Below, piece by piece: positions 1 through 8,033 of a stretch of DNA of 64,000 nucleotides. Origin of the DNA: Planctomycetota bacterium (GTDB lineage Bacteria > Planctomycetota > PLA2 > JAEUHO01); contig JAJDEN010000064.1 in NCBI GenBank assembly GCA_029259775.1, forward strand, positions 1 to 64,000, in the 5' to 3' direction. Both the position numbers and the translations under genes were made by a program. Below the pieces are notes generated by a model that worked only from the letters and a program-made list of their open reading frames with translations, was not told the DNA's origin and searched no databases. Numbering within the stretch: position 1 is the first letter of the stretch; every line of letters starts with the position of its first letter.

Positions 1-231
1 TGAAGTGCTGGTGGTGCGTGCGATGTGCGCCGATGCGGCTCTAGACCGACCCGGCGCTGACTGTCCAGGGCGTTGCCTAACGTGCCTGGGGCACGCAGCG
101 ACCTCGCTTGCGCTCGGTTCAGGGTGCGTGAGATCTCGTTCCGGGCACGCGAGGGCGACCCCACCGGGGTCGTTGAGCGGGTCCGGGACGGGAGATCGCG
201 TGCGCTCTCTTACGCCCTGGGCGCCCGCCCT
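1..231. other. Left-edge non-coding stretch
   Basis: I see no convincing gene here. A perfect 7-bp hairpin with a 3-nt loop lies at 156-172 (arms CGACCCC and GGGGTCG). It could serve as a transcription end for a gene lying left of the window or for the leftward gene ending at 232, but there is no T run, so this is weak. Confidence 0.4.
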
Positions 232-426
232 TTACAGGATGAAGAACGTGACGATGGCTAGCACGAGACCGGCGAGCACGGGGAGTTCTGACGCGGCCTG
301 GCGAACGGACATCGGAGCCTCCAGCCGCCAAGGGGTGCCGGGCCGGCGGGTCTCGCCAGCTGTCCCTCGGTACGGTTGCCAGAAACGTACCCCGCACTGG
401 GGACATTCACCGCCCTGGCAGCACAT
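232..426 (-). CDS. Small zinc-ribbon-like protein with C-terminal membrane helix
   Basis: A 64-residue reading frame begins 17 nt after the stop of the HU gene, so the two probably share a transcript. The first 11 residues contain Cys-Cys and a CPQCG knuckle, which could form half of a zinc site. The last 17 residues or so (leucine, alanine, valine rich, ending FFIL) look like a membrane segment, giving a tail-anchored layout. No clear Shine-Dalgarno sequence precedes the ATG. I do not recognise a family. It could be a spurious frame, but the compact zinc-ribbon-plus-helix design matches other proteins in this window (for example 3946-6114). Confidence 0.4.
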   Translation of the reverse strand: MCCQGGECPQCGVRFWQPYRGTAGETRRPGTPWRLEAPMSVRQAASELPVLAGLVLAIVTFFIL

Positions 427-443
427 GGGTTCGGCGAGCGGGG

Positions 444-857
444 TCAGGCGCCGGGAGGCTGGGGGCGAGTCTCGACCTGGCTCTCGCTGGCGGGCTCCGC
501 AGGCTCCGGTGGGCTGCTCGGGAAGCACGAGCTGACGCGCTCCTTCATGAGGCGCCCGACCTTGAACTTCACGACGCGCTTCGCAGGGACGTCGACCTTC
601 TCGAGCGTGCGCGGGTTCTGTGCCTTGCGCGCAGCGCGCTCCTTGATCTCGAACACACCGAACTCACGAAACTCCAAGCGGTTACCGCGTCCGAGCTCGT
701 GAATGATCTCGTCCAGGAACATCTGGATGATGTCCTTGGCCACGACCTTGGTCTGGTTGGTCTTCTCCGCGATGCGGGCAACCAGCTCCTTCTTCGTGAT
801 GGTCCGCGACTCGGGCGGAGCACCGTCCTGCGGAGAAGAGGAGGAGGGCATCGTCAT
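444..857 (-). CDS. hup: HU/IHF-family DNA-binding protein
   Basis: This is a histone-like nucleoid protein that bends and compacts DNA as a dimer. Of 137 residues, about 20-107 form the HU fold: the helical start (TKKELVARIAEKT), the FREFGVFEIKERAARKAQNPRT arm with the conserved NP turn that intercalates DNA, and the closing FKVGRLMK helix. It is longer than the usual 90 residues because of a serine-proline N-terminal extension and a proline- and glutamate-rich tail of about 30 residues. The ATG at 857 is preferred over the upstream start because a GGAG lies about 11 nt before it. A TTGACA-17-TAAAGT promoter lies upstream at 995-1023. Confidence 0.9.
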   Translation of the reverse strand: MTMPSSSSPQDGAPPESRTITKKELVARIAEKTNQTKVVAKDIIQMFLDEIIHELGRGNRLEFREFGVFEIKERAARKAQNPRTLEKVDVPAKRVVKFKVGRLMKERVSSCFPSSPPEPAEPASESQVETRPQPPGA

Positions 858-994
858 CCGTTGGGGTCTCCGAGCGTGGGTGGCGTCGTCTGCCTTCACG
901 GAGCTCAGCCGGCACACGCCGTTGCCTTGCCCTGTTCCGGATCCGGCACCACCCTCCGAGGGCGTCCGATTTACGTAGATCCTTTTCCTGCACC

Positions 995-1023
995 ACTTTA
1001 GGGAGGGCCCGTGAGGCTGTCAA
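995..1023 (-). promoter_or_regulatory. Sigma-70-type promoter of the HU gene
   Basis: On the minus strand a perfect TTGACA (1023-1018) is separated by exactly 17 nt from TAAAGT (1000-995), which matches TATAAT at four positions. The predicted transcript would start near 988 and carry a leader of about 130 nt before the HU start at 857. This is the best housekeeping promoter match in the window. Confidence 0.7.
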
Positions 1024-1087
1024 AGGTCCCGGCAAATTCGCCCGGGGCCGGTTCCGGCACAGGTAGCCTGTCCGCTCGGAGGTTCCC

Positions 1088-1516
1088 GTGGCTCGATCCA
1101 AGATCCCCAACGCGCTGCAGATGCAGCATCTGAAGTACGGCGAGGTCTCTGACGCCCAACGAGACGCCGTCGCGAAGGACCTGCGGGCTGCGGGGCGCCG
1201 CGCCGAGGCTGTTCTGCTGTTCGAAGGGCGTGGGGACCACGCATTCCTTCGCGAGGAGGCCCTGTGGGCCGTCGCGGAGGGCAACGGCTTCCACCTGCTG
1301 TCCGTACTCCGCCTCGGCCGTGAGGTCTCGCCGGAGGAGTTCCGCGCCTGCGCCAAGGCCGCCGAAGCCGCCGGCCGCTGGCTGGATGCCCGAACCTGTT
1401 ACCTCGAGATCGGGGACGAGGACGCCATCCGGGCCATCGCCGAGCATCTGCCGGAGAGCTTGCAGCCTGAAAGCGCCGAGGAGGAGCCCGAGACGGCGGC
1501 CGAGGAGGACGCGTAG
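1088..1516 (+). CDS. Conserved-looking small helical protein, unknown function
   Basis: This 142-residue protein has a GTG start placed 5 nt after a strong CGGAGG ribosome site. It is predicted cytoplasmic: there is no signal peptide or membrane helix. The middle is a chain of short alanine- and arginine-rich helices (residues about 20-120) reminiscent of TPR/HEAT-type helical hairpins, for example VLLFEGRGDHAFLREEALW and AAEAAGRWLDARTCYLEIGD. The last 20 residues are strongly acidic (EEEPETAAEEDA). It is transcribed divergently from the HU gene and converges with the membrane protein at 1535. I recognise no family. Confidence 0.75.
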   Translation: MARSKIPNALQMQHLKYGEVSDAQRDAVAKDLRAAGRRAEAVLLFEGRGDHAFLREEALWAVAEGNGFHLLSVLRLGREVSPEEFRACAKAAEAAGRWLDARTCYLEIGDEDAIRAIAEHLPESLQPESAEEEPETAAEEDA

Positions 1517-1534
1517 ACGCGCGGTTCGCGCCGC

Positions 1535-3835
1535 CTACTTCTTCTCGTCCTTCTTGTGGTCCCTGCGTCCCAGCTCCTCGTCATCCTCGTCGGCCTTCTG
1601 CTCCGCCAGCCGCTGGCGGAAATCGAGCAGCTGGCGCCAGTCGAGGTTGGTCTTCGGCACCTTGCCCTCGGTGAGCAACGCCTCAGCCTGCTTCCAGTGG
1701 GCATCAGCCCGAACGTAGTCACCGAACCAGTGCCCACGTGCCCAGCCCGCCCAGATCCACGCGCGCGCGGATGCCGGATTGACCTCGGTGGCCTGCTCGT
1801 AGCGAGCCACCGCCGTGCGCCAGTCCGACTTGTCCTGCCGGGCCGCGTCCCCCTCAGAGATCATGCGCGCGGCGATGTCGCGCGCACTCCGTCGCGCCTT
1901 CGTGATGATGGACTCCAGCTCGGCCCGCGCGCCCGGCTCGACGGTGCGACGCTTCGCTTCGATCAGGAGGCGTAACCCGACGGCGTACCGGTTGTCACGG
2001 CACAAGCTGGTGCCGGCCTTGCGCAGGTAGACGAGGTTCGACTCGTCGAGTTGGTGGGCGATGAGGTAACCGTCGGCGGACGTGCCCACCTCGCCGAGCG
2101 CCTCGCGGCAGCGGGCGATCGCGTAGTAGGTGTCCGCAGCAAGGCGGAGCCGCGCCGTGGATCCCGTGCGCAAGAGCTCGGCCGGAGGCAGTCGCAGGAC
2201 GGGGTCGAGATTGCGCGCCATCTCGAGCGCGCGGAGCGCGTCCGCGGTGGTATCGCCGGCCAGCAGCGTGAAGCCGAGCTCGCGCCAGGCCTCTGAACTC
2301 CGGCGGCCGAGATCGTGGCGCACGGCGCGCCGCGCCCAGGCCGCCGACTTCTCGAGCGCTTCGAGCCGCAGGTTCAGGTACGCGGCGCGCTGCGGACTGT
2401 CGGAGGGCAGTTGGGCTGCCGCCGAGCGCAACTGCTCTGCGCTTTGGCGCTGGGCGCGCGCGAGGCGGACCATCGCACGCACGTGCTGCGGATTGCGATC
2501 GAGGAGCCGCTCGTGGAACGCCTCGTCGTCACGCCAGCCGAGGGCCTCCCGATGCGTCAGCCCCACCAGGCAGATGATGGCGAGCGCGCCGACGAGAGCT
2601 CCGCGCGCCAGGGCGAAGCCCTGCGACACCGGGGCGCCGCGCCCCGCGGACAACACCGGGGCGCCGCGCCCCGCGAACAGTGCCTCCGCCAGAGCGCCGG
2701 CGGCCACGAAGAGCGGCAGCGCCACGAGGTAGCCGAAGCCGAGCTCCAGCGGCGCGCCGACGGGCAGGACGAGGAACGCGGGCAGGGCGAGCCCGGACAG
2801 CGCGAGCCAGGACGTCGGAAGCACGCCTGTCCGCCGCCTTGCGAGCACGAACAGCGTGAGCAAGGCCCAGACGACGATGGCGATCATCGCACCCGTGCCG
2901 ACGCCGTAGCCGGTGTCGGGCAGGGCCTCGTCGGAGTGGTCACCCCGGAGGCCGATCGGCAAGACGACGGCGAGCACGAGACGCACCAAGCCCTCGAAGC
3001 CGACGCCCACGCGCTCGAGCACGGGCTGCGCCGGGAGGTCCAGACCGGCCGGCGGCACGCCGGACCACGTGGTCAGGAACACCACCAGCGGTACGGCGAA
3101 CACCAGCACCGCCGCACGTGCCCAGCCTGCCGGCGCACCATGATGCCTGTCGGCGTCGGCGTCGTCCGCGCGGCGTGCTCGATCCAGCAGGTAGAGCACG
3201 AGCGGAACGCCGAGGGCGACGGGCGAAGCCTGCAGGGCGAGCAACCACGCTACGGCCGCGACGGGGAGCCAGGCGATGTGGCGACCCGCCCAGGCACGCC
3301 AGGCCAGCGCGGTCAGCAGCGCAAACAGCACCGCGAGCAAGTCGCTGCGCCCCATCAGGGACGTCACGGTGCCACTCGCGAGTGGATGGACCGCGAAGAG
3401 GACGCTGGCGGCGAACGCCAAGACGACGCGCCGCGGCATCGCGCCAAGCAGGACGCGGAAGAGCAGCAGGACGCACAGTCCATGCAGCAGGAGGTTCGTC
3501 AGATGGAAGCCGCCGGGCGACAGGGTGCCGTCGGATTGCTTCCAGAGCGGGGCCTCGAGGGCAAAGCTCGAGACGGTCAGCGCGCCGTAGCGGCCCACCA
3601 TGTCGTCTGTCCCGGAGCGCGCGAAGATGCGCGGGATCGCCGCGGGCCCCTGCGCCACGAGCTCGTGATCCCGGACGAGCCGGGCGTCGTCGAGGACCCA
3701 CGTACTCTGGCGCGCACCGGCATGGGCCAGCCAGGCAGCCGCGATCAGGAGCAGGGGGGCCCAGCGCAGCCAACTCGCGGTCCCCTCCCCGGGTGCGGGC
3801 GGCAAGTCGGGGACCAAGGACGTATCAGGGCTCAT
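1535..3835 (-). CDS. TMTC-like membrane protein with C-terminal TPR repeats (possible GT-C glycosyltransferase)
   Basis: The 766-residue product has an N-terminal half of about ten hydrophobic segments and a C-terminal half of tetratricopeptide-like helices (about 430-740) ending in a lysine-rich tail. The motifs WVLDDARLVRDHEL, FHLTNLLLHGLCVLL and FAVHPLASGTVTSLMGRSDLL match the pattern of TMTC-type proteins, membrane O-mannosyltransferase-like enzymes of the GT-C fold that use lipid-linked sugars. The acidic DD near the first loop is where GT-C enzymes place catalytic acid residues. The ATG at 3835 is preferred to an in-frame TTG at 3871. A 27-bp tandem duplication inside the gene (2628-2681) encodes two copies of an AGRGAPV unit. 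Glycosyltransferase activity is inferred from family style. Confidence 0.75.
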   Translation of the reverse strand: MSPDTSLVPDLPPAPGEGTASWLRWAPLLLIAAAWLAHAGARQSTWVLDDARLVRDHELVAQGPAAIPRIFARSGTDDMVGRYGALTVSSFALEAPLWKQSDGTLSPGGFHLTNLLLHGLCVLLLFRVLLGAMPRRVVLAFAASVLFAVHPLASGTVTSLMGRSDLLAVLFALLTALAWRAWAGRHIAWLPVAAVAWLLALQASPVALGVPLVLYLLDRARRADDADADRHHGAPAGWARAAVLVFAVPLVVFLTTWSGVPPAGLDLPAQPVLERVGVGFEGLVRLVLAVVLPIGLRGDHSDEALPDTGYGVGTGAMIAIVVWALLTLFVLARRRTGVLPTSWLALSGLALPAFLVLPVGAPLELGFGYLVALPLFVAAGALAEALFAGRGAPVLSAGRGAPVSQGFALARGALVGALAIICLVGLTHREALGWRDDEAFHERLLDRNPQHVRAMVRLARAQRQSAEQLRSAAAQLPSDSPQRAAYLNLRLEALEKSAAWARRAVRHDLGRRSSEAWRELGFTLLAGDTTADALRALEMARNLDPVLRLPPAELLRTGSTARLRLAADTYYAIARCREALGEVGTSADGYLIAHQLDESNLVYLRKAGTSLCRDNRYAVGLRLLIEAKRRTVEPGARAELESIITKARRSARDIAARMISEGDAARQDKSDWRTAVARYEQATEVNPASARAWIWAGWARGHWFGDYVRADAHWKQAEALLTEGKVPKTNLDWRQLLDFRQRLAEQKADEDDEELGRRDHKKDEKK

Positions 3836-3945
3836 GCGGGTGCGTTCCGGACTCTGGGCACGGTAACGCAACGCACGCGGAGGGGTTCACCTTCCAGGGG
3901 AGGCCGCGGGGAGACGCTCCCCAGGGAGCGGAGCGCCGTGTCCGG

Positions 3946-6114
3946 CTACTTGTCGCTGGACGGGCCGCCGACCTCACCGCGCTTCGGCGGCGTGTAGTCG
4001 TACTTGCTGGGGTCCATCTTCTGGATGACATTCTCGACGTAGGTATGGAACTCATCGTTGAGGTCCTCCCAGTCGTCCTCGTCCTGGATCCGGAACGCCT
4101 CGCGGAACGCCTTGTCGCTCATGGCGCCACCGGTCTCGCGGTGCAGCACGAGGTCGAAGAACTTCTCGAACTGGGCCTTGTACTTACCGCCACTGTAGTT
4201 GTTCAGGAAGTACGTGAACGCCCACGACTGCTGATAGAACATCCCCAGCACGAAGTCGGGGTTGATCTTCCACTCGTTGAAGCCCCACGCCTTCACGGTG
4301 TGATAGCCGAGGAACCCAACGAGCTTGTCCACCGGGAACAGGTGGTACTTGTTGCCCTGGCCCTCGAGCATCTTCTTCGAACCGAGCATGCCCTTCAGGC
4401 GCGGCACGTTCACCTCGAGGAACTTGAGCTTGCCTGTGTTGTCCATCTGCACGGAGCCGATGAACTCGGCGATGCCCTCGCCGAACCAGTCCTGCCCCGG
4501 ACGCGGCTTGCGCCACCGGTTGCGCTGACGGGTGAACCAGTACTCCAGCTGATGCGTGCCCTCGTGCACGTTCTTGTTGATCTCGAACACACGGCCGCTC
4601 GGGTTCTCACCCTCGTCGTAGAGGTAGACGTAGCTCGTCGCGGGGCTGAAGTAGCCGGCCACGTTGTGCGGGATCATCTCCTTCTTGACCTTCGAGTGGT
4701 ACTCGTTGAAGGCCTTCTTGGTGTCGAAGATCCAGATGACGAGCGGCACGCCGTCGGTGAACGAGCGAACGCCGATCGGATAGTCGCCGCGCCCGCCGTA
4801 CTCGCCCATGAGCGGCTTCAGGCTCAGGCTCTTCTCGAAGCGCCTGTAGAACTCATTGTAGAGGCCCTGGAAGATCTTCGCCTTCTCGTCGAGCACCTTC
4901 TCGAACTTCTCGCGCTTCTTCTTCAGCTCCTTGAGCTTGAGGCGGCGTTCGTCCTTGTCCTTGATCTCAAGCAGCTTGAACTCGGACATGCGCTCGGTCG
5001 AGGCGTAGCAGATGAGGTAGGGGTCCGCCCAACGCGCCGCGTAGTTGTAGTCCTTGAACCACGGGTCCTTGGCGATGTTCGCGCGAATGCCGATGCTCGC
5101 GCGGAAGCGGTGATCGTTGATCTCCTTGTCGCGGTGTTCTTCGGTCTTCTGCCAAGCCCGCATCGCGATGTCGTATTCCTCCTGCTCGTCCGGCCCGAAC
5201 CAGTGCTTGTTGAAAGCAATCGTGACGGCGTCGAGGTAGTCGAACTTGCGGAAGGAGATGTCTTCGGGAATCTCGTGCGCGAACTCCTTGTAGCCAAGGA
5301 ACTTCCGCGCGTCCTTGTCGTCGCGGCCCGGACCCTCGATGAAGTCCTCGTAGACGGTGGTGAGCGCCTTCTTCGACTGCTCGCTGTCTACGGCCTTCAG
5401 GCGACCGATGAAGCGTCGGTACTGCTTCAGCATCGTCGGGCGCTCGGTCCCGTACTCGCCCATGATGTCCTTGACGCTCTCGGTCGGCTCGGTGTCGGCG
5501 ATCGGGCCCTTCGTGCTCGCGCCATGCCCGCCGCCATCGGCGACGTTCGCGTCGCCGTTGCCGTCGGTGTTCTTGTCGCCCTTGTCGCCACCCATCGCGA
5601 TGAGCAGGACCACGATCAGCACCACGACGCCGCCCGCGCCGATCAGGAGCCCCTTGTTCGGACCCGCTGCCGGGCGCGCGCGCCCGCGCGGGCCCTCATC
5701 TTCGCCCCCGCCGCGACCGGCACGGCGCGTGGCCGGGGCACCCCCACGACTCGGCGCGCCGGCCTTCTTGGCCGGGCCCGCCTTGCCGGGCGCACCCGCG
5801 CCGGCACGCTTCACAGGCTGGTACTGGGGCCCCTTGGAAGGTGCTCCGGGGCCGCCGGCGACGACCTTCCCTCCGCCAGGCACGCGGCCGCCGCCGCGAG
5901 CCGGTGCTCCGCCGCGAGCCGGGGCTCCGCCGCGAGCCGGTGCGCCCCCGGGCTTGCGTCCCGGCGTGCGCTGCGCGGGCGGAGGCGCGGCGGGCGCAGG
6001 CGCGCCACCGGCGGTGAGCACCTCACCACAGGCGCCGCACGAGAACTGCTGGCCGGAGCTGAAGGTAGAGACGTCGAACTGGGCTCCACACTTCGTGCAC
6101 GCTTGCAGCTTCAT
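3946..6114 (-). CDS. Zinc-ribbon, membrane-anchored DUF1570-type metalloprotease
   Basis: From the ATG at 6114, which has an excellent AAGGAG 6 nt upstream, the protein has 722 residues. Residues 1-32 form a zinc ribbon with Cys6, Cys9, Cys26 and Cys29. A Gly-Ala-Pro-Arg linker (35-152, from an 18-bp DNA repeat near 5890-5945) leads to one membrane helix (about 155-175), and the rest is extracytoplasmic. A gluzincin-type site HEGTH (His517, Glu518, His521) is followed by GEGIAEF with the likely third ligand Glu546. This arrangement matches DUF1570 proteins common in planctomycetes. The substrate is unknown. The frame stays open upstream to an ATG at 6405 that overlaps the sigma-factor stop, so an extended form is possible; the strong ribosome site and the N-terminal zinc ribbon favour 6114. 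Confidence 0.82.
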   Translation of the reverse strand: MKLQACTKCGAQFDVSTFSSGQQFSCGACGEVLTAGGAPAPAAPPPAQRTPGRKPGGAPARGGAPARGGAPARGGGRVPGGGKVVAGGPGAPSKGPQYQPVKRAGAGAPGKAGPAKKAGAPSRGGAPATRRAGRGGGEDEGPRGRARPAAGPNKGLLIGAGGVVVLIVVLLIAMGGDKGDKNTDGNGDANVADGGGHGASTKGPIADTEPTESVKDIMGEYGTERPTMLKQYRRFIGRLKAVDSEQSKKALTTVYEDFIEGPGRDDKDARKFLGYKEFAHEIPEDISFRKFDYLDAVTIAFNKHWFGPDEQEEYDIAMRAWQKTEEHRDKEINDHRFRASIGIRANIAKDPWFKDYNYAARWADPYLICYASTERMSEFKLLEIKDKDERRLKLKELKKKREKFEKVLDEKAKIFQGLYNEFYRRFEKSLSLKPLMGEYGGRGDYPIGVRSFTDGVPLVIWIFDTKKAFNEYHSKVKKEMIPHNVAGYFSPATSYVYLYDEGENPSGRVFEINKNVHEGTHQLEYWFTRQRNRWRKPRPGQDWFGEGIAEFIGSVQMDNTGKLKFLEVNVPRLKGMLGSKKMLEGQGNKYHLFPVDKLVGFLGYHTVKAWGFNEWKINPDFVLGMFYQQSWAFTYFLNNYSGGKYKAQFEKFFDLVLHRETGGAMSDKAFREAFRIQDEDDWEDLNDEFHTYVENVIQKMDPSKYDYTPPKRGEVGGPSSDK

Positions 6115-6405
6115 GGGGACTCCTTCATGCGCCGGCGTTCGCTGGGTCTGGCGCGAGTGCGTACGAGAGGCGTCATCCCCCTCGGAAGTCGGGTCGTTAT
6201 AGCACGCGGAAGATGGGCCCTGCCCGTCCCTCAGCATGCGTTCCTGGAGCGCTTCCAGGCGCTCACGGAGCCCCTGGGATGCGCTTTCCGCGGCTTGTTC
6301 CGAGGGCGCGGACGGGGGTGTCCCGGCGAGGTTCCGGCCAAGGGCGTCGTCGCCGTCGGGGGGACGCTCCTCGGGGTTCGGCGCGGGGTTCGGCGTGTCG
6401 CTCAT
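6115..6405 (-). other. In-frame open extension between the sigma factor and the DUF1570 gene
   Basis: An ATG at 6405 overlaps the sigma-factor stop by four bases (ATGA) and opens a 97-codon stretch that runs without a stop into the DUF1570 gene. Its first 60 codons look coding (Pro/Glu/Asp rich, then a helix SQGLRERLEALQERMLRD), while the last 30 do not. It may be a translated N-terminal extension, a separate coupled peptide that lost its stop, or leader sequence. A TATAAC element near 6195 could be a promoter for the shorter form. Confidence 0.35.
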
Positions 6406-7040
6406 GCGCTCGCTCCTTCCCCTCTGGAGGGACCCGTGGAGGGACCCGCGGCGGGACGATCGTCCGTCGTGTCGGTCCAGTCACGGCCCACGATCAGGAA
6501 CCGCTCCGAGAAAGCCTGGCGCGCACGACGCAGACGCATCTCGACGGCCTTCTCGCTCGCGGCCAGACGAGCGGCCATGGTCGCGACCGACGCGCCGCGA
6601 CGGTAGCGGTCGAGCAGCAGGTCCGCGTCCACCCCGCGCAGCAGGCCGAGGGCCGTGTGCACGAGGTCCCGAAGCTCGGCGCTCTCCAGCACATCAGCCG
6701 GCAGGGCCTGGTGGCCGTAGCCCTCCCAGCCCTCGGGCAACGGCACGGGCTCGGGCCGCTGAGCGCGGCGCCGGAACACGTCGGCCACCCGGCGACGCGC
6801 CGTCCCGAGCAGATACGCCCCGGGATCGTCGGCGGGCCGACCCTCGGCCTCGGCGCGGAAGAGCGCCTCGAAGGCCTGCTGGGCAACGTCCTCGGCATCG
6901 GCGTGGTTCAGACGGCGGCGGGCGTAGCGGTACACGGCGTCGAGATGGTCCTGGATCCAAGACGCAGAGCCCCCTTGGGCTGCGCGCGCGGCGCTCCTGC
7001 GTTGGCGCTCACGCGCGGAACTCGGTTCGGATCGGGGCAT
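6402..7040 (-). CDS. ECF-type RNA polymerase sigma factor
   Basis: This 212-residue sigma-70-family factor directs RNA polymerase to alternative promoters. Region 2 lies at about residues 25-95 (HLDAVYRYARRRLNHADAED, AQQAFEALFRAEAEG, then the basic TARRRVADVFRRR). Region 4 lies at about 125-180, with the helix-turn-helix SVATMAARLAASEKAVEMRLRRARQAF. Regions 1 and 3 are absent, as expected for the extracytoplasmic-function group. The ATG at 7040 is chosen over a TTG at 7049. The stop overlaps an ATG that opens in frame toward the membrane-anchored metalloprotease gene, so the two may be coupled. I see no recognisable anti-sigma domain next door. Confidence 0.85.
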   Translation of the reverse strand: MPRSEPSSARERQRRSAARAAQGGSASWIQDHLDAVYRYARRRLNHADAEDVAQQAFEALFRAEAEGRPADDPGAYLLGTARRRVADVFRRRAQRPEPVPLPEGWEGYGHQALPADVLESAELRDLVHTALGLLRGVDADLLLDRYRRGASVATMAARLAASEKAVEMRLRRARQAFSERFLIVGRDWTDTTDDRPAAGPSTGPSRGEGASA

Positions 7041-7115
7041 GGGTTTCAACCTACTCGTCGCGTAGGGAGCCTGCAGCCCTCGGAGAAAACACGGAGCGCC
7101 GGAAGCGTCCGGGCG

Positions 7116-8006
7116 CTACCACTTGAATCCGAAGGTCTTCTCGTTCGCCTCGAACCACTTCTTGGCCACGGCCGTCTTGTCGAACTCCTGGCCCGTGAGT
7201 TCCTTCAGGGCGGAGACCACGGCCGGCTTGGCCGCCTTCCAGAGCTTCCAGCGCTTCTCCCACCATGACTGCGGCGGGTTGTTGGCGTCGTTCACGTTGA
7301 CGTTGGTGCCGGGCTCGTCGAGCTCTTCGGCCAGCTTGCGGCACAAGCGCTTGTCCTTGGCGAGCTCGACGTACTCCGCGATCGCGGTCAATGCGGGAGC
7401 CAGGATCTCGTCGGGGTTGCCGACAATCCAACGCCAAGTGCTCTTGACCTCCTTGAACTCCTTGTCGGAGAGCGTGAGCCCGGCACGCGGCCACGACTTG
7501 AGCACGAGGGCCTTGATGTGGTGGCGCCGCTTGTTGACCCTCCGATCGCCCCATGTCGCGGCCCAGACCTTCTTCGCGACCTTCTTGTGGTTGCGCCACT
7601 CCCACATCTCGGCCGCGCGCACCGAGACCAGGCTCGACGGATGCTGGAGGAGCTTGAGGAGGGGCTTCTCGAAGTCCTTGTGCTGGAAGTCCTCGATCTT
7701 CTCGAGCACCGGGATCACTACCTTCGCATCCTTCTTCTTGCGGATCTTGTTGACCTCGGTGGCGAGCGCCTTGGCCTTCTTGTCGTCGCACGTCTGGAGG
7801 GGGTTCTCGTCCCCGCCCTTGGCGTCCTCTTCGCCCTTGCCCTCGTCGCCCTTGGTCTCCTCACCCTTTTTGTCGGCGTCGTCGGCGTGCGCCGTACGAG
7901 GCGCGATGGCTTCGGTCAGCCCGGCGAGAACGAGGCTTGCGGCGAAGAGCACCAGGATGGGGCCAAGCAGGGCGAGGCTGGCTAGCTGCAGACGACGGTC
8001 GGTCAT
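7116..8006 (-). CDS. Exported HEAT-like repeat protein, unknown function
   Basis: The 296-residue protein starts at an ATG 5 nt after GGAGGTG. An N-terminal hydrophobic segment (about 9-32) followed by a region rich in Ala, Asp, Lys and Glu suggests a signal peptide or anchor and export. Residues about 80-200 form short helical units (VVIPVLEKIEDFQHKDFEKP, LLKLLQHPSSLVSVRAAEMW) typical of HEAT repeats, which usually mediate protein binding. The C-terminal 100 residues are lysine- and tryptophan-rich. No catalytic motif is visible. It lies between the sigma factor and the BNR-repeat lipoprotein, all on the same strand. Confidence 0.7.
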   Translation of the reverse strand: MTDRRLQLASLALLGPILVLFAASLVLAGLTEAIAPRTAHADDADKKGEETKGDEGKGEEDAKGGDENPLQTCDDKKAKALATEVNKIRKKKDAKVVIPVLEKIEDFQHKDFEKPLLKLLQHPSSLVSVRAAEMWEWRNHKKVAKKVWAATWGDRRVNKRRHHIKALVLKSWPRAGLTLSDKEFKEVKSTWRWIVGNPDEILAPALTAIAEYVELAKDKRLCRKLAEELDEPGTNVNVNDANNPPQSWWEKRWKLWKAAKPAVVSALKELTGQEFDKTAVAKKWFEANEKTFGFKW

Positions 8007-8033
8007 GGAACACCTCCGCGAGAGGTGGCCATG

